Source: Rhodocyclaceae bacterium UBA2250
GTDB lineage: Bacteria > Pseudomonadota > Gammaproteobacteria > Burkholderiales > Rhodocyclaceae
Direction of reading: 5' to 3'
Assembly: GCA_002347285.1 (NCBI GenBank)
Contig: DDXW01000063.1
Location: 1-41,952, forward strand
Length of the DNA: 41,952 bases
The notes beneath the pieces are model-generated. The model was not told the DNA's origin. It made no database searches and saw only the letters and a list, made by a program, of their open reading frames with translations. Position 1 is the stretch's first letter. Each line of letters opens with the position of its first letter. Both the position numbers and the translations under genes were made by a program. This document shows positions 16,263 through 24,275 of the stretch, one piece after another.

Positions 16263-16685
16263 ATGACCAAATTGACTCGCTATGATCCGCTGGACGATTT
16301 CTTCCGTGGTTTTTTCGTGCGCCCCGTCGAAATGGGCGGCATGCCCAGCCTGGCTGAAGCGCCAGACATCAAGCTTGACGTGAAGGAGCAAGAGAAAGCT
16401 TTCGTCGTCCATGCCGAGATGCCCGGCATCAAGAAGGAAGACATCCACGTCAGCATCGACGGCCCGGTCGTCTCGATCAGCGCCGAGCGCAAGGAAGAAA
16501 AGGAAGTGAAGGAAGGCGAGCGCGTGCTGCGTTCCGAACGCTATTTCGGCAAGGTGTCGCGCAGCTTCCAGCTCGGCCAGGACATCGACGACAATGCCGC
16601 GAGCGCCAAGTTCGTGGATGGCGTGCTGGAACTGACGCTGCCGAAGAAGGCGGCCACCCAGTCGAAACGCCTGGCGATCGACTGA
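16263..16685 (+). CDS. Hsp20-family small heat shock protein
   Basis: The protein has 140 residues. A short N-terminal arm (LTRYDPLDDFFRGFFVRP) is followed by the alpha-crystallin domain from PDIKLDVKEQEKAFVVHAEM through GVLELTLPKK. The arm-exchange motif is a variant (ASAKFVDGVLELTLPK), and the terminal tail lacks a clear I-x-I. These proteins hold unfolding clients as oligomers. AAGGAGCAAGCC precedes the ATG. The gene is separate from nudB (49 bp) and has its own terminator, so it probably has its own heat-inducible promoter; I could not identify it confidently. Confidence 0.92.
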   Translation: MTKLTRYDPLDDFFRGFFVRPVEMGGMPSLAEAPDIKLDVKEQEKAFVVHAEMPGIKKEDIHVSIDGPVVSISAERKEEKEVKEGERVLRSERYFGKVSRSFQLGQDIDDNAASAKFVDGVLELTLPKKAATQSKRLAID

Positions 16686-16692
16686 GCCTACG

Positions 16693-16715
16693 ATACTCGG
16701 CGCTGGCGGGGCGGC
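16693..16715 (-). repeat. Dispersed 23-bp repeat, near-exact (intergenic, after hsp20)
   Basis: This matches at 22 of 23 positions (GAGTAT instead of GAGTTT). It lies between the hsp20 stop and argB on the minus strand. The last bases of the repeat (GGCGGC on the plus strand) form the left arm of the hsp20 terminator hairpin. Confidence 0.8.
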
Positions 16716-16745
16716 GGCAGTAGAATTGCCGCCGTCTTTTCTTTC
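16712..16745 (+). terminator. Rho-independent terminator after hsp20
   Basis: An 8-bp perfect stem CGGCGGCA/TGCCGCCG with a 7-base loop is followed by TCTTTTCTTTC. The left arm is supplied by the end of the dispersed repeat. It separates hsp20 from argB. Confidence 0.85.
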
Positions 16746-16757
16746 GTGCCTACCGCC

Positions 16758-17654
16758 ATGACCACCCCCGCCACCGACAGCCTGCCCGCAGCCACCAAGG
16801 CCAAGATCCTCGGCGAGGCGCTGCCCTACATCAAGCGCTTCTTCGACAAGACCATCGTCATCAAGTACGGCGGCAACGCCATGACCGACCCGAAGCTGAA
16901 GGACTGCTTCGCGCGCGACGTGGTGCTGCTCAAGCTGGTCGGCATGAATCCGGTCGTGGTGCACGGCGGCGGCCCGCAGATCGAGGATCTGCTCAAGCGC
17001 GTCGGCAAGCAGGGCACCTTCATCCAGGGCATGCGCGTCACCGACGAGGAGACCATGGACATCGTCGAGATGGTGCTCGGCGGCCAGGTCAACAAGGAAA
17101 TCGTCAACCTCATCAACCAGCACGGCGGCAAGGCCGTCGGCCTGACCGGCCAGGACGGCAACTTCATCCGCGCCCGCAAGCTGCTCCTTCCCAACAAGGA
17201 CAACCCGGAGGAAATGATCGACATCGGCTCGGTCGGCGAGATCACCTCGATCGACCCTTCGATCATCGCCTTCCTCGACAGCGGCGATTTCATCCCGGTG
17301 ATCGCCCCGATCGGCGTCGGCGCGCAAGGCGAGACCTACAACATCAACGCCGACGTCGTCGCCGGCAAGATCGCCGAAGTGCTCAACGCCGAGAAGCTGG
17401 TGCTGCTCACCAACACGCCCGGCGTGCTCGACAAGGCCGGCAACCTGCTGACCGGCGTCACGCCGAAGGAGATCGACGCGATGGTCGAGGACGGTACGCT
17501 CTCCGGCGGCATGCTGCCGAAGATCGGCTCGGCGCTCGACGCGGCCCGAAGCGGCGTCAAGAGCGTGCATATCATCGATGGTCGCGTCGAGCACGCGCTG
17601 CTGCTGGAAATCCTCACCGACCAAGGCGTCGGCACGCTGATCAAGTCGAAATGA
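16758..17654 (+). CDS. argB: N-acetylglutamate kinase
   Basis: ArgB phosphorylates N-acetylglutamate in arginine synthesis. The protein has 298 residues from the ATG at 16758; a GTG 12 bp earlier is possible but less likely. Family marks are VIKYGGNAMTD (about residues 34-44), VHGGGPQIEDLLKRVGK, GLTGQDGNFIRARK and LLTNTPGVLDKAGNLLTGV, then SGGMLPKIGSALDAARSGV. An N-terminal helix (ATKAKILGEALPYIKRFFDK), present in hexameric, arginine-inhibited forms, suggests feedback inhibition. The stop overlaps the HAD gene in ATGA. Confidence 0.98.
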   Translation: MTTPATDSLPAATKAKILGEALPYIKRFFDKTIVIKYGGNAMTDPKLKDCFARDVVLLKLVGMNPVVVHGGGPQIEDLLKRVGKQGTFIQGMRVTDEETMDIVEMVLGGQVNKEIVNLINQHGGKAVGLTGQDGNFIRARKLLLPNKDNPEEMIDIGSVGEITSIDPSIIAFLDSGDFIPVIAPIGVGAQGETYNINADVVAGKIAEVLNAEKLVLLTNTPGVLDKAGNLLTGVTPKEIDAMVEDGTLSGGMLPKIGSALDAARSGVKSVHIIDGRVEHALLLEILTDQGVGTLIKSK

Positions 17655-18295
17655 GGCATCAGCGGGTCTGGCTGTTCGACCTCGACAACACGCTCCACGA
17701 CGCCAGCCCGCACATCTTTCCCGCCATCAGCCGCGCCATGGGCGAATACGTGGCGCAAAAAGTCGGCCTCGACGCAGCGGCCGCCCGCGAGTTGCGCGAC
17801 CACTACTGGCGCCGCTACGGCGCAACGCTGACCGGGCTGGTGCGCCACCACGGCGTCGATCCGCGCCATTTTCTCGCGACGACGCACGACTTCCTGCCTG
17901 AACTGCCGCGCATGGTCGTCCATGAACCGGCGCTGCGGCACGTACTGAAGCGCCTCCCCGGCCGCAAGATCGTCTTCTCCAATGCGCCCCGGCGCTACGT
18001 CGAGGCCGTGCTCGACCTCATCGGCATCAGCAAACAGGTCGACGGTGTCTGGACCATCGAGCGCTTGCGTTTCACGCCCAAGCCGCATCTGGCTGCCTTT
18101 CGCCGTCTTCTGCATCGGGAACGGCTCGACCCGCGCCGCTGCATCCTCGTCGAGGACACCGCAGCCAACCTGCGCACAGCCAGACAATTGGGCATGAAAA
18201 CCGTGCTTGTTTCCCGCGCGGTGCGAGCGCCCGCTTACGTCGATGTGCTTATAAAATCGGTACTTGAACTGCCACGCCAAGGATTGATGACATGA
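17651..18295 (+). CDS. HAD-family hydrolase, pyrimidine 5'-nucleotidase-like
   Basis: The protein has 214 residues. HAD motif I is WLFDLDNTLHDAS (nucleophile Asp near residue 10), motif II is VFSNAPRRYV (about residue 110), the motif III lysine is in RFTPKPHLAAF, and motif IV is CILVEDTAANLRTA. The DLDNTL form and the helical cap resemble pyrimidine 5'-nucleotidases of the SDT1 type. It is coupled by 4-bp overlaps to argB upstream and slmA downstream, an order I associate with Rhodocyclales-type genomes. The substrate is unproven. Confidence 0.88.
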   Translation: MRHQRVWLFDLDNTLHDASPHIFPAISRAMGEYVAQKVGLDAAAARELRDHYWRRYGATLTGLVRHHGVDPRHFLATTHDFLPELPRMVVHEPALRHVLKRLPGRKIVFSNAPRRYVEAVLDLIGISKQVDGVWTIERLRFTPKPHLAAFRRLLHRERLDPRRCILVEDTAANLRTARQLGMKTVLVSRAVRAPAYVDVLIKSVLELPRQGLMT

Positions 18296-18864
18296 CCCAG
18301 CCCGGTGAGCGCAAGCTCCAGATTCTGCAGACCATCGCGACCATGCTGGAAAATCCGGCCGGCGAGAAGATCACCACCGCCGCGCTGGCGACGCGCCTCG
18401 ACGTTTCCGAAGCCGCCCTCTACCGCCACTTTCCGAGCAAGGCGCGCATGTTCGAGGGGTTGATCGAGTTCATCGAAAACGCGCTGTTCTCGGTGGTCGG
18501 CCAGATCGCGGCGGACGAACACGACGGTCTGCGCCAGGCCGAACTGATGCTCGCCGCCTGCCTGCGCTTCGCCGGCAAGAACCGCGGCCTCGCGCGCGTC
18601 ATGGCCGGCGACGCACTCGTGCATGAGAACCCGCGCCTGCAGGAGCGCATCAACCAGTTGTTCGAACGGCTGGAAGCCTCGCTGAAGCAATCCCTGAAAA
18701 TCGCCGTGGCGCAGGGTGCGCTGCCCGCCGAGCACGATTGCGGCGCCCATGCCGACCTGCTGGTCTGCCACCTGCTCGGCCGGCTGCAGCGCTTCGTCAA
18801 GAGCGGCTTTGCGGATGATCCGCTCGGCCACTGGGCCGTGCAAAAAACCTTGCTACTTGCGTAG
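18292..18864 (+). CDS. slmA: Nucleoid occlusion factor SlmA (TetR family)
   Basis: SlmA binds DNA sites over the nucleoid and blocks FtsZ ring formation there. The protein has 190 residues. The TetR-type HTH is TTAALATRLDVSEAALYRHF then PSKARMFEGLI (about residues 27-58), close to the SlmA consensus with EAALYRHFPSK. The remaining helical domain includes GLARVMAGDALVHENPRLQERI, typical of this group. The start overlaps the HAD gene. It is convergent with hemB; only 20 bp separate the stops, and no standard terminator is seen. Confidence 0.9.
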   Translation: MTQPGERKLQILQTIATMLENPAGEKITTAALATRLDVSEAALYRHFPSKARMFEGLIEFIENALFSVVGQIAADEHDGLRQAELMLAACLRFAGKNRGLARVMAGDALVHENPRLQERINQLFERLEASLKQSLKIAVAQGALPAEHDCGAHADLLVCHLLGRLQRFVKSGFADDPLGHWAVQKTLLLA

Positions 18865-18884
18865 CAGCGCCGCCGCCTAACTCG

Positions 18885-19895
18885 TCACGATCGAAGCAGC
18901 TCCGCTGCTTCGAGGGCGAAATAGGTCAGGATGCCGTCGGCGCCGGCGCGCTTGAAGCACAGCAGTGCCTCGAGCATGCAGGCGTCGTGGTTGAGCCAGC
19001 CATTCTGCGCGGCCGCCTTGAGCATCGCGTATTCGCCGCTGACCTGGTAGGCGTAGGTCGGCACGCCGAACTCGTCCTTCACGCGCCGCACGATGTCGAG
19101 GTAGGGCATGCCCGGCTTGACCATCACCATGTCGGCGCCCTCGTCGAGGTCGAGCGCGACCTCGCGCAGCGCCTCGTCGCTGTTGGCCGGGTCCATCTGG
19201 TAGGTGTACTTGTTGCCTTTGCCGAGGTTCGCCGCCGAGCCGACCGCATCGCGGAAGGGGCCGTAGAAGCTCGATGCGTACTTTGCCGAATAGGCGAGGA
19301 TGCGCGCATGGATCAGCCTCTCGTCGTCGAGCGCCGCGCGGATCGCGCCGATGCGGCCGTCCATCATGTCCGAGGGCGCCACCACGTCGGCGCCGGCGTG
19401 CGCGTGGCAAAGCGCCTGCTGCATCAGCGCCTCGACCGTCTCGTCGTTCATCACGTAGCCGGTCGGATCGGCCGGGTCGATCAGGCCGTCCTGGCCGTGG
19501 CTGGTGTAGGGGTCGAGCGCGACGTCGGTGATCACCCCGAGTTCGGGAAACTCCTTCTTGAGCTTGGCCACGACGGTCGGCACCAGGCCTTTCGGGTTCC
19601 AGGCTTCCTTGGCGTCCTCGCTTTTCTTCGCGGCATCGATCACCGGGAACAGCGCCAGCGCGGGAATGCCGAGCTTGAGCGCCTTCTCCGCCACCGGCAA
19701 CAGGCGATCGAGCGTCATGCGTTCGACGCCGGGCATCGAGGCGACCTTTTCAATCTTTTTCTTGCCTTCCAGCACGAACACCGGGTAGATGAAGTCGGCC
19801 GGCGTCAGCACCGACTCGCGCATCAGACGCCGAGAAAACTCATCGCGCCGCATGCGGCGCATCCGCGTGCCCGGAAATACACCCTTAACAATCAT
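18885..19895 (-). CDS. hemB: Delta-aminolevulinic acid dehydratase (porphobilinogen synthase)
   Basis: HemB condenses two aminolevulinate molecules to porphobilinogen. The protein has 336 residues. The Schiff-base lysines are in SAKYASSFYGPFRDAVGSA and MVKPGMPYLDIVRRV. The metal-binding loop reads DVALDPYTSHGQDG, with aspartates where zinc enzymes have cysteines, so this is the magnesium-dependent type seen in Pseudomonas. The start ATG at 19895 opens MIVKGVFPGTRMRRMRRDEF. The upstream 51 bp are AT-rich and probably hold its promoter. The gene end contains a 9-bp inverted repeat (18891-18913) that also encodes protein. Confidence 0.97.
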   Translation of the reverse strand: MIVKGVFPGTRMRRMRRDEFSRRLMRESVLTPADFIYPVFVLEGKKKIEKVASMPGVERMTLDRLLPVAEKALKLGIPALALFPVIDAAKKSEDAKEAWNPKGLVPTVVAKLKKEFPELGVITDVALDPYTSHGQDGLIDPADPTGYVMNDETVEALMQQALCHAHAGADVVAPSDMMDGRIGAIRAALDDERLIHARILAYSAKYASSFYGPFRDAVGSAANLGKGNKYTYQMDPANSDEALREVALDLDEGADMVMVKPGMPYLDIVRRVKDEFGVPTYAYQVSGEYAMLKAAAQNGWLNHDACMLEALLCFKRAGADGILTYFALEAAELLRS

Positions 19896-19946
19896 GGTCT
19901 TAACCTTCGAAAAATACTGGAACTTTTTTATCGAATATCTATCATA

Positions 19947-20684
19947 CTAAATGGAGGGTGATGAGTCCTCCCCCGCTTTTCCTCCCTGAGCGGGTGCCTC
20001 GGTGCTAATCGAGGCATTTGGGTCCTCGGCTTTCTCCCCTTTGGCCGAGGACCCTTTCTCTTTTCCTGCCAGCCATGCGCCGATCACCTGTTCGGCTTCC
20101 TCGATGCCGGTTTTCCTCAGGCTCGAGAACAACTGCATCGTGATCCCGACATGCGGAAACTCGGCGCTGGCGAGGCGGCGCGCCGCAGCCAGCGCCTTCG
20201 CCTGCTCCTGGCGCGTCAGCTTGTCGGCCTTGGTCAGCAGGCAGTGGATCGGCTTGCCGGTGCCGCCGAACCAGCCGATCATCTGGCGATCGAGATCGGT
20301 GAACGGCCGGCGCGCGTCCATGATCAGCACCAGACCGGCCAGGGCCTCGCGCCGGGTCAGGTAATGTTCGAGCAGGCCCTGCCATTTCTTCCTGACCGCA
20401 TCGGGCACTTCCGCATAGCCGTAGCCGGGCAGGTCGACCAGCGCGGTGCCATCCCTGAGGCGAAACAGGTTGATCAACTGGGTGCGGCCGGGTGTCTTGG
20501 AGACATAGGCGAGCCGCGTATGAGCGGCGAGCGTATTGATCGCCGAGGATTTGCCCGCATTCGAGCGGCCGGCGAAGGCGATCTCGGCGGCGCCGGCCTG
20601 CGGCAAGGCGACCGGATCGGCGACGGAAATCTCGAATTGTGCGTGGCGAAACAGGGAGATGGACACAAGCAGGGGATCGGGCAA
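19947..20684 (-). CDS. engB: Ribosome biogenesis GTPase EngB (YsxC/YihA) with extended C-terminal tail
   Basis: EngB is a TrmE-Era-EngA-like GTPase needed for large-subunit assembly. The protein has 245 residues against about 200-215 in relatives. G1 is FAGRSNAGKSSAIN (about 37-50), G2 is TPGRTQLINLF, G3 is VDLPGYGYAEVP and G4 is LLTKADKL. The domain closes near residue 208 (EQVIGAWLAGKEK). Residues 209-245 form an unusual Ser/Glu/Gly/Ala tail ending EDSSPSI, encoded by DNA packed with inverted repeats. Residues 169-176 (RRLASAEF) are encoded by a dispersed-repeat copy. It is divergent from the cytochrome c4 gene. Confidence 0.95.
   Translation of the reverse strand: MPDPLLVSISLFRHAQFEISVADPVALPQAGAAEIAFAGRSNAGKSSAINTLAAHTRLAYVSKTPGRTQLINLFRLRDGTALVDLPGYGYAEVPDAVRKKWQGLLEHYLTRREALAGLVLIMDARRPFTDLDRQMIGWFGGTGKPIHCLLTKADKLTRQEQAKALAAARRLASAEFPHVGITMQLFSSLRKTGIEEAEQVIGAWLAGKEKGSSAKGEKAEDPNASISTEAPAQGGKAGEDSSPSI
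19953..20054 (-). repeat. Run of four inverted repeats in the 3' end of engB
   Basis: Four successive inverted repeats are visible: GGAGG/CCTCC (19953-19971), CCCGC/GCGGG (19972-19994), TGCCTCG/CGAGGCA (19995-20016) and an 11-bp stem GGGTCCTCGGC/GCCGAGGACCC with a 13-base loop (20020-20054). They sit almost end to end. None has a T-run on the coding (minus) strand, so they are not ordinary terminators. They encode the atypical tail of EngB. Confidence 0.8.
20157..20179 (-). repeat. Dispersed 23-bp repeat, exact core, inside engB
   Basis: The exact 14-mer core is preceded by GCCGCCTCG. Over all 23 bases it is identical to the copy inside comF (24556-24578). Read in the engB frame it gives RRLASAEF at residues 169-176, in the region between G4 and G5 that differs between orthologs. 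Confidence 0.85.
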
Positions 20685-20749
20685 GGCGTTACGGAGCTGG
20701 TATACAATAGCGCGTTTATTGATAGGGCAATCCTTCGAGGAGCCTCACG

Positions 20750-21403
20750 ATGACCCGCTTTTCGCCAAAGTTGTTGTTTTCCGTTGCCGCTTTCGCGCTG
20801 GCATCCGCTGCCTACGCGAACGAACCGGCGAAGGCCGCCTACCAGGGCGATGCCGCCAAGGGCAAGGAAATCGCCGCCACCGTCTGCGTTGCCTGCCACG
20901 GACCGGACGGCAACAGCCCGACATCGGCCAACCCGAAGCTCGCCGGCCAGCATGCCGCGTACCTCTACAAGCAGATGAAGAACTTCAAGGCCGACGCCAA
21001 CGGCAAGAGCGAGCGCGTCAATGCCATCATGAACGGCATGATTGCCCCCTACGGCGACGAGCAGATGCAGGATCTCGCCGCCTGGTTCGCATCGCAGAAG
21101 CAGAGCGGCGGCGAAGTGAAGAGCCGCGAGACCCTGGCGCTCGGCCAGAAGCTCTGGCGCGCCGGCGATGCGAGCAAGGGCCTGCCGGCCTGCGCCGCCT
21201 GCCACGGCCCCACCGGCGCCGGCGTTCCCGCGCAGTATCCGCGCCTTGCCGGCCAGTTCGCCGAATACACCGAGGCCCAGCTCAAGGCCTTCCGCGTGAG
21301 CGAGCGGGGCAACGACCCGAACATGATGATGCAGATGGTCGCCGTCAAGATGACCGACGCCGAAATCAAGGCCATCGCAGACTACATCGCCGGACTGCAT
21401 TGA
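20750..21403 (+). CDS. Cytochrome c4, diheme, periplasmic
   Basis: The protein has 217 residues with a signal peptide (MTRFSPKLLFSVAAFALASAAYA). Two class I cytochrome domains follow, each with one heme motif: CVACH (about residue 50) and CAACH (about residue 147). Likely axial methionines are in the NAIMNGMIAPYGDEQM segment and the MMMQMVAVKMTDAE segment. Cytochrome c4 carries electrons to terminal oxidases or denitrification enzymes. GAGGAG precedes the ATG, with a TATACAAT at 20701-20708 as a possible -10. It is divergent from engB and followed by a strong terminator. Confidence 0.95.
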   Translation: MTRFSPKLLFSVAAFALASAAYANEPAKAAYQGDAAKGKEIAATVCVACHGPDGNSPTSANPKLAGQHAAYLYKQMKNFKADANGKSERVNAIMNGMIAPYGDEQMQDLAAWFASQKQSGGEVKSRETLALGQKLWRAGDASKGLPACAACHGPTGAGVPAQYPRLAGQFAEYTEAQLKAFRVSERGNDPNMMMQMVAVKMTDAEIKAIADYIAGLH

Positions 21404-21431
21404 ACGCCGCGCATTTCACGGTTCGGATGAG

Positions 21432-21459
21432 AAGGGGCGGCTGCATGCCGCCCCTTTTT
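21432..21459 (+). terminator. Rho-independent terminator after cytochrome c4
   Basis: A perfect 8-bp GC stem GGGGCGGC/GCCGCCCC with a 5-base loop is followed by TTTTTC. It ends 14 bp before the sensor kinase ATG, so that gene's transcript must begin inside or very close to it, or arise by read-through. Confidence 0.9.
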
Positions 21460-21473
21460 CTTTGCCGCTGCCC

Positions 21474-23381
21474 ATGAAGTCGCTCAGCATCCGCGTCCGC
21501 ATCCTGCTGGCGACGCTGGCGCCCGCGGCTCTCGTCGCGCTGCTGATCACCGGCATGCTGGTCGCCCAGCAAACGCAAAAGGCCGAGATCGACCAGCACC
21601 GCCGCCTCGCCGCCGTCGCCCGGCAGATCGGCGCCAGCGCCGAATACAGTCTATTTACCGGCAACGAGGAAGCGTTGCAACGCCTGCTGCAGACCGCCCT
21701 CGGCGAGCCGGATGTCGTCGCAGCCGCCTTTCTCGACGCCCAAGGCAAGGTGCTCGTCAGCACCCTGCCGCCGGAGCAAATCCCGGGGCGCGAACAGATC
21801 CTCGATGGTTTCACGCAGCCCAACCCGAGAGCCGGCGTCGAGCATTGGCACGGCATCGCCATTCAGGCCGTCACCGTCGGCGACGACCTCTACTCGCCGC
21901 CATCCGACGGGGCACGGGAGGCGCTCGGCCATTTGCTGTTGAAGGTGACGATGCGGTCGCTGCACGACGAAATTCGCAGCGACGCCATCAAGGCCGCCAT
22001 GATCGCGATCTTGATGCTGTTCTTCGGCACGCTGCTGGCACTGGCGCTTTCGCGCGGCCTGATCCGCACCTTGACCGACATCGGTCATGTCGTCGAGGGC
22101 ATCGGCAAGGGCCGCCTGGGCTTGCGCGCCAAACCGGCCGGCAACGACGAACTCGGCCAGCTCGCGCACGGCATCAATCGCATGGCCGATGCGGTCGGAC
22201 AGACCCAGGAGCAGCTGGCGGCACGCATCGACGCGGCGACGGCTGCATTGCGCAAGGAACGCGACGATGCGGCGCAGGCCTCCCAGGCGCGCAGCCGCTT
22301 CTTCGCCGCGGCCAGCCATGACCTGCGCCAGCCGGTCCAGGCGCTCGGCCTGTTCATCGCCCGCCTCGAGCGCGACACGACGGACACCGCGCTGCATCCG
22401 CAACTGCGCCGGCTCGCCCAATCCGTGGCCAACCTGCAGGGCTTGCTCGGAACGCTGCTCGACTACTCGCGGCTCGACGGCCAGGTCGTCCGCGTGGAAA
22501 CCCGGCCGGTGCACGCCGCGCAAGCCATCGGCCAGGTCGTCGACAGCTTCGCCGAAAGCGCGGCCGCGAAGGGCCTGTCGCTGCGCAGCCGCATCGCCGA
22601 CTGCTGGCTGCTGACCGACCCGGCCCTGTTCCACCGCATCCTGCTCAACCTGATCGGCAATGCGGTGCGCCACACCGCCAGCGGCGGCATCCTCGTCACG
22701 TGCCGACGCGGCCCCTACCATGCGCGCATCGAAGTCTGGGACAGCGGCCCGGGCATTCCGCCCGAGCACCAGCAATCCGTCTTCGATGAACTGGTCCAGC
22801 TCGACAATCCGGAGCGCGATCCCGACAAGGGACTGGGGCTCGGCCTGCCCATCGTGCGGCGCTCGGCCGACCTGCTGTGCCATCCGCTGACGCTGTGCTC
22901 GCGCGTCGGCCAGGGTTCCCGCTTCCGCATCTACGTGCCGCTCGCCGAAACCCTTGGCGACATCGACGCGGACGCCGCCGACGGTCCGGCAGCCGAGCCG
23001 CGCCAGCCGCTGATGCTGGTCGGTCCGGCGACGTCCGCGCAGGACGGACTGGCGCGGCAACTCGAGGACTGGGGCTTCGCGGTCGAGCGAATCGCCCCGC
23101 TGGAGATCGATCGGATCGCCGCCCATCCGGCTACCCAGGCCGTCATCATCGAGATACCGGACGAGACGGCCGGCATCGCGCAAGCACAGGCATGGCTCGA
23201 GCGCATCGAGGCCGCCGCGCGCCATGCGCTGCCGGCCCTCTTCATCGGCAACGGCCCGCTGCCGGTGCAGGCGCTGCCGCCGGGACCGCCGCCGCGTCTG
23301 CTGCTGGCGCGGCCGTTCCGGCCGGCACGGCTGCGCGCCTTGCTCACCGGCTTGCTGACGACGGAGGAAAAGGCGGACTGA
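21474..23381 (+). CDS. Membrane sensor histidine kinase with C-terminal degenerate receiver-like domain
   Basis: The protein has 635 residues. Its parts in order are: span 1 (ILLATLAPAALVALLITGML), an extracytoplasmic sensor of about 150 residues, span 2 (AAMIAILMLFFGTLLALALS, about 180-200), HAMP, a coiled coil, HisKA with the phospho-acceptor histidine in AAASHDLRQPVQALGLF (about 280), and a HATPase_c domain with LIGNAVRHT, VWDSGPGIPP and DKGLGLGLPIVRR. After it, residues about 510-630 have the length and strand pattern of a receiver, but VIIEIPDETAG holds no aspartate where phosphorylation occurs. No response regulator lies adjacent. The signal is unknown. Confidence 0.88.
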   Translation: MKSLSIRVRILLATLAPAALVALLITGMLVAQQTQKAEIDQHRRLAAVARQIGASAEYSLFTGNEEALQRLLQTALGEPDVVAAAFLDAQGKVLVSTLPPEQIPGREQILDGFTQPNPRAGVEHWHGIAIQAVTVGDDLYSPPSDGAREALGHLLLKVTMRSLHDEIRSDAIKAAMIAILMLFFGTLLALALSRGLIRTLTDIGHVVEGIGKGRLGLRAKPAGNDELGQLAHGINRMADAVGQTQEQLAARIDAATAALRKERDDAAQASQARSRFFAAASHDLRQPVQALGLFIARLERDTTDTALHPQLRRLAQSVANLQGLLGTLLDYSRLDGQVVRVETRPVHAAQAIGQVVDSFAESAAAKGLSLRSRIADCWLLTDPALFHRILLNLIGNAVRHTASGGILVTCRRGPYHARIEVWDSGPGIPPEHQQSVFDELVQLDNPERDPDKGLGLGLPIVRRSADLLCHPLTLCSRVGQGSRFRIYVPLAETLGDIDADAADGPAAEPRQPLMLVGPATSAQDGLARQLEDWGFAVERIAPLEIDRIAAHPATQAVIIEIPDETAGIAQAQAWLERIEAAARHALPALFIGNGPLPVQALPPGPPPRLLLARPFRPARLRALLTGLLTTEEKAD

Positions 23382-23434
23382 TCCCGCCACCAGTTGGCCA
23401 GTTGGATTGCGCGCCGGCAGCCGCTGGGCGCACC

Positions 23435-24259
23435 TCAGCGCAGGCGCGGCCGCCGGTCGAAATGGACGATCGCACGGCCGTCGGCCGCTGTGCGCAGAGC
23501 GACCTTCCAGGCATGGCCGTAGATGATCTCGAAGCGCGCCGGCAGCCAGCCGTCCGAGCGCTCCCACGCCGCCAGAACCTTGCGCCATTGCCGCCACGGC
23601 AGCTGCCCGAGCAGACCGTCGCGCACGCCGAGCCGGCGCTGGTCGGCGAGGAAGGCGCGCGGCGTGCGATAGGTCAGCGTCAGCATCTCCATCTCCATCA
23701 CCGGATCGGCGAAGCCCGCGCCGACCAGCATGTCGCCGATGTCGTGCATGTCGAGGAACGGCCGGACCGGCGCCCCGGCGGCGCGCAGTTCCTTCAGGGT
23801 ATCCGGGCCGAGCAGGGCGAAGTGCAGCAGGCCGCCGTCGGCCAGCACCCGCTGCAGCTCGGCGAAAGCCGCCTGCAGCGCAGCCGGCTCCGGCAGCCAG
23901 TGCAACATCAGGTTCGACCAGACGAGATCCACGCTGCCGGCCGCCAGCGGCAGCGCACGCACGTCGGCGCTCGCGCAACGCGGCGCCCGGCCGCGCAGGC
24001 GCTGCCACCAGCCCGCGCGCGCGCGCGCCGCGGCCAGCATCGGCAGCGCGTAATCGACCGCGAGCGGCAGGGCGGCGGGATAGCGTGCCATGAGCACACG
24101 CACGCCGTCGCCGGTGGCGCAACCGATGTCGGCGAGGCGCCGCGGGGCGAGCCTGACGCAGTCGAGCCGCGCCGCCATGCGCGCACCGACTTCGCGCGCC
24201 AGGACGGCCGCGCTGTCATAAGATGCCGCGGCGGCGGAAAATTCCTTTCGCTGTTTCAT
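23435..24259 (-). CDS. bioC: Malonyl-ACP O-methyltransferase, BioC-like
   Basis: BioC methylates malonyl-ACP to start biotin synthesis. The protein has 274 residues from the ATG at 24259 (MKQRKEFSAAAASYDSAAVL, the BioC-type A-A-x-x-Y-D start). SAM motif I is LADIGCATGDGVRVL, later motifs are ALPLAVDYALPMLAAAR and SVDLVWSNLMLHWLPEPAAL, and the end has FLADQRRLGVRDG. It is divergent from comF, with 16 bp between the starts, an arrangement frequent in betaproteobacteria. Other bio genes are not here. Some similar methyltransferases are not BioC, so the specific name is probable, not certain. Confidence 0.82.
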   Translation of the reverse strand: MKQRKEFSAAAASYDSAAVLAREVGARMAARLDCVRLAPRRLADIGCATGDGVRVLMARYPAALPLAVDYALPMLAAARARAGWWQRLRGRAPRCASADVRALPLAAGSVDLVWSNLMLHWLPEPAALQAAFAELQRVLADGGLLHFALLGPDTLKELRAAGAPVRPFLDMHDIGDMLVGAGFADPVMEMEMLTLTYRTPRAFLADQRRLGVRDGLLGQLPWRQWRKVLAAWERSDGWLPARFEIIYGHAWKVALRTAADGRAIVHFDRRPRLR

Positions 24260-24275
24260 CGCCCGATCTTCCGAA

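Noticed and set aside
18891..18913. 9-bp inverted repeat TCGAAGCAG/CTGCTTCGA at the end of hemB, considered as a terminator
   Set aside because: It lies inside the coding sequence and has no T-run after it on either strand.
21633..21643. GCCAGCGCCGA inside the sensor kinase, like the left part of the repeat core
   Set aside because: Only 11 bases match, GAGTTT is absent, and the encoded A-S-A-E-Y is common in such sensor domains; likely chance.
21651..24122. 823-codon open frame on the minus strand opposite the sensor kinase and through bioC
   Set aside because: It is a shadow of the sensor kinase; arginine-rich low-complexity peptide with no domain.
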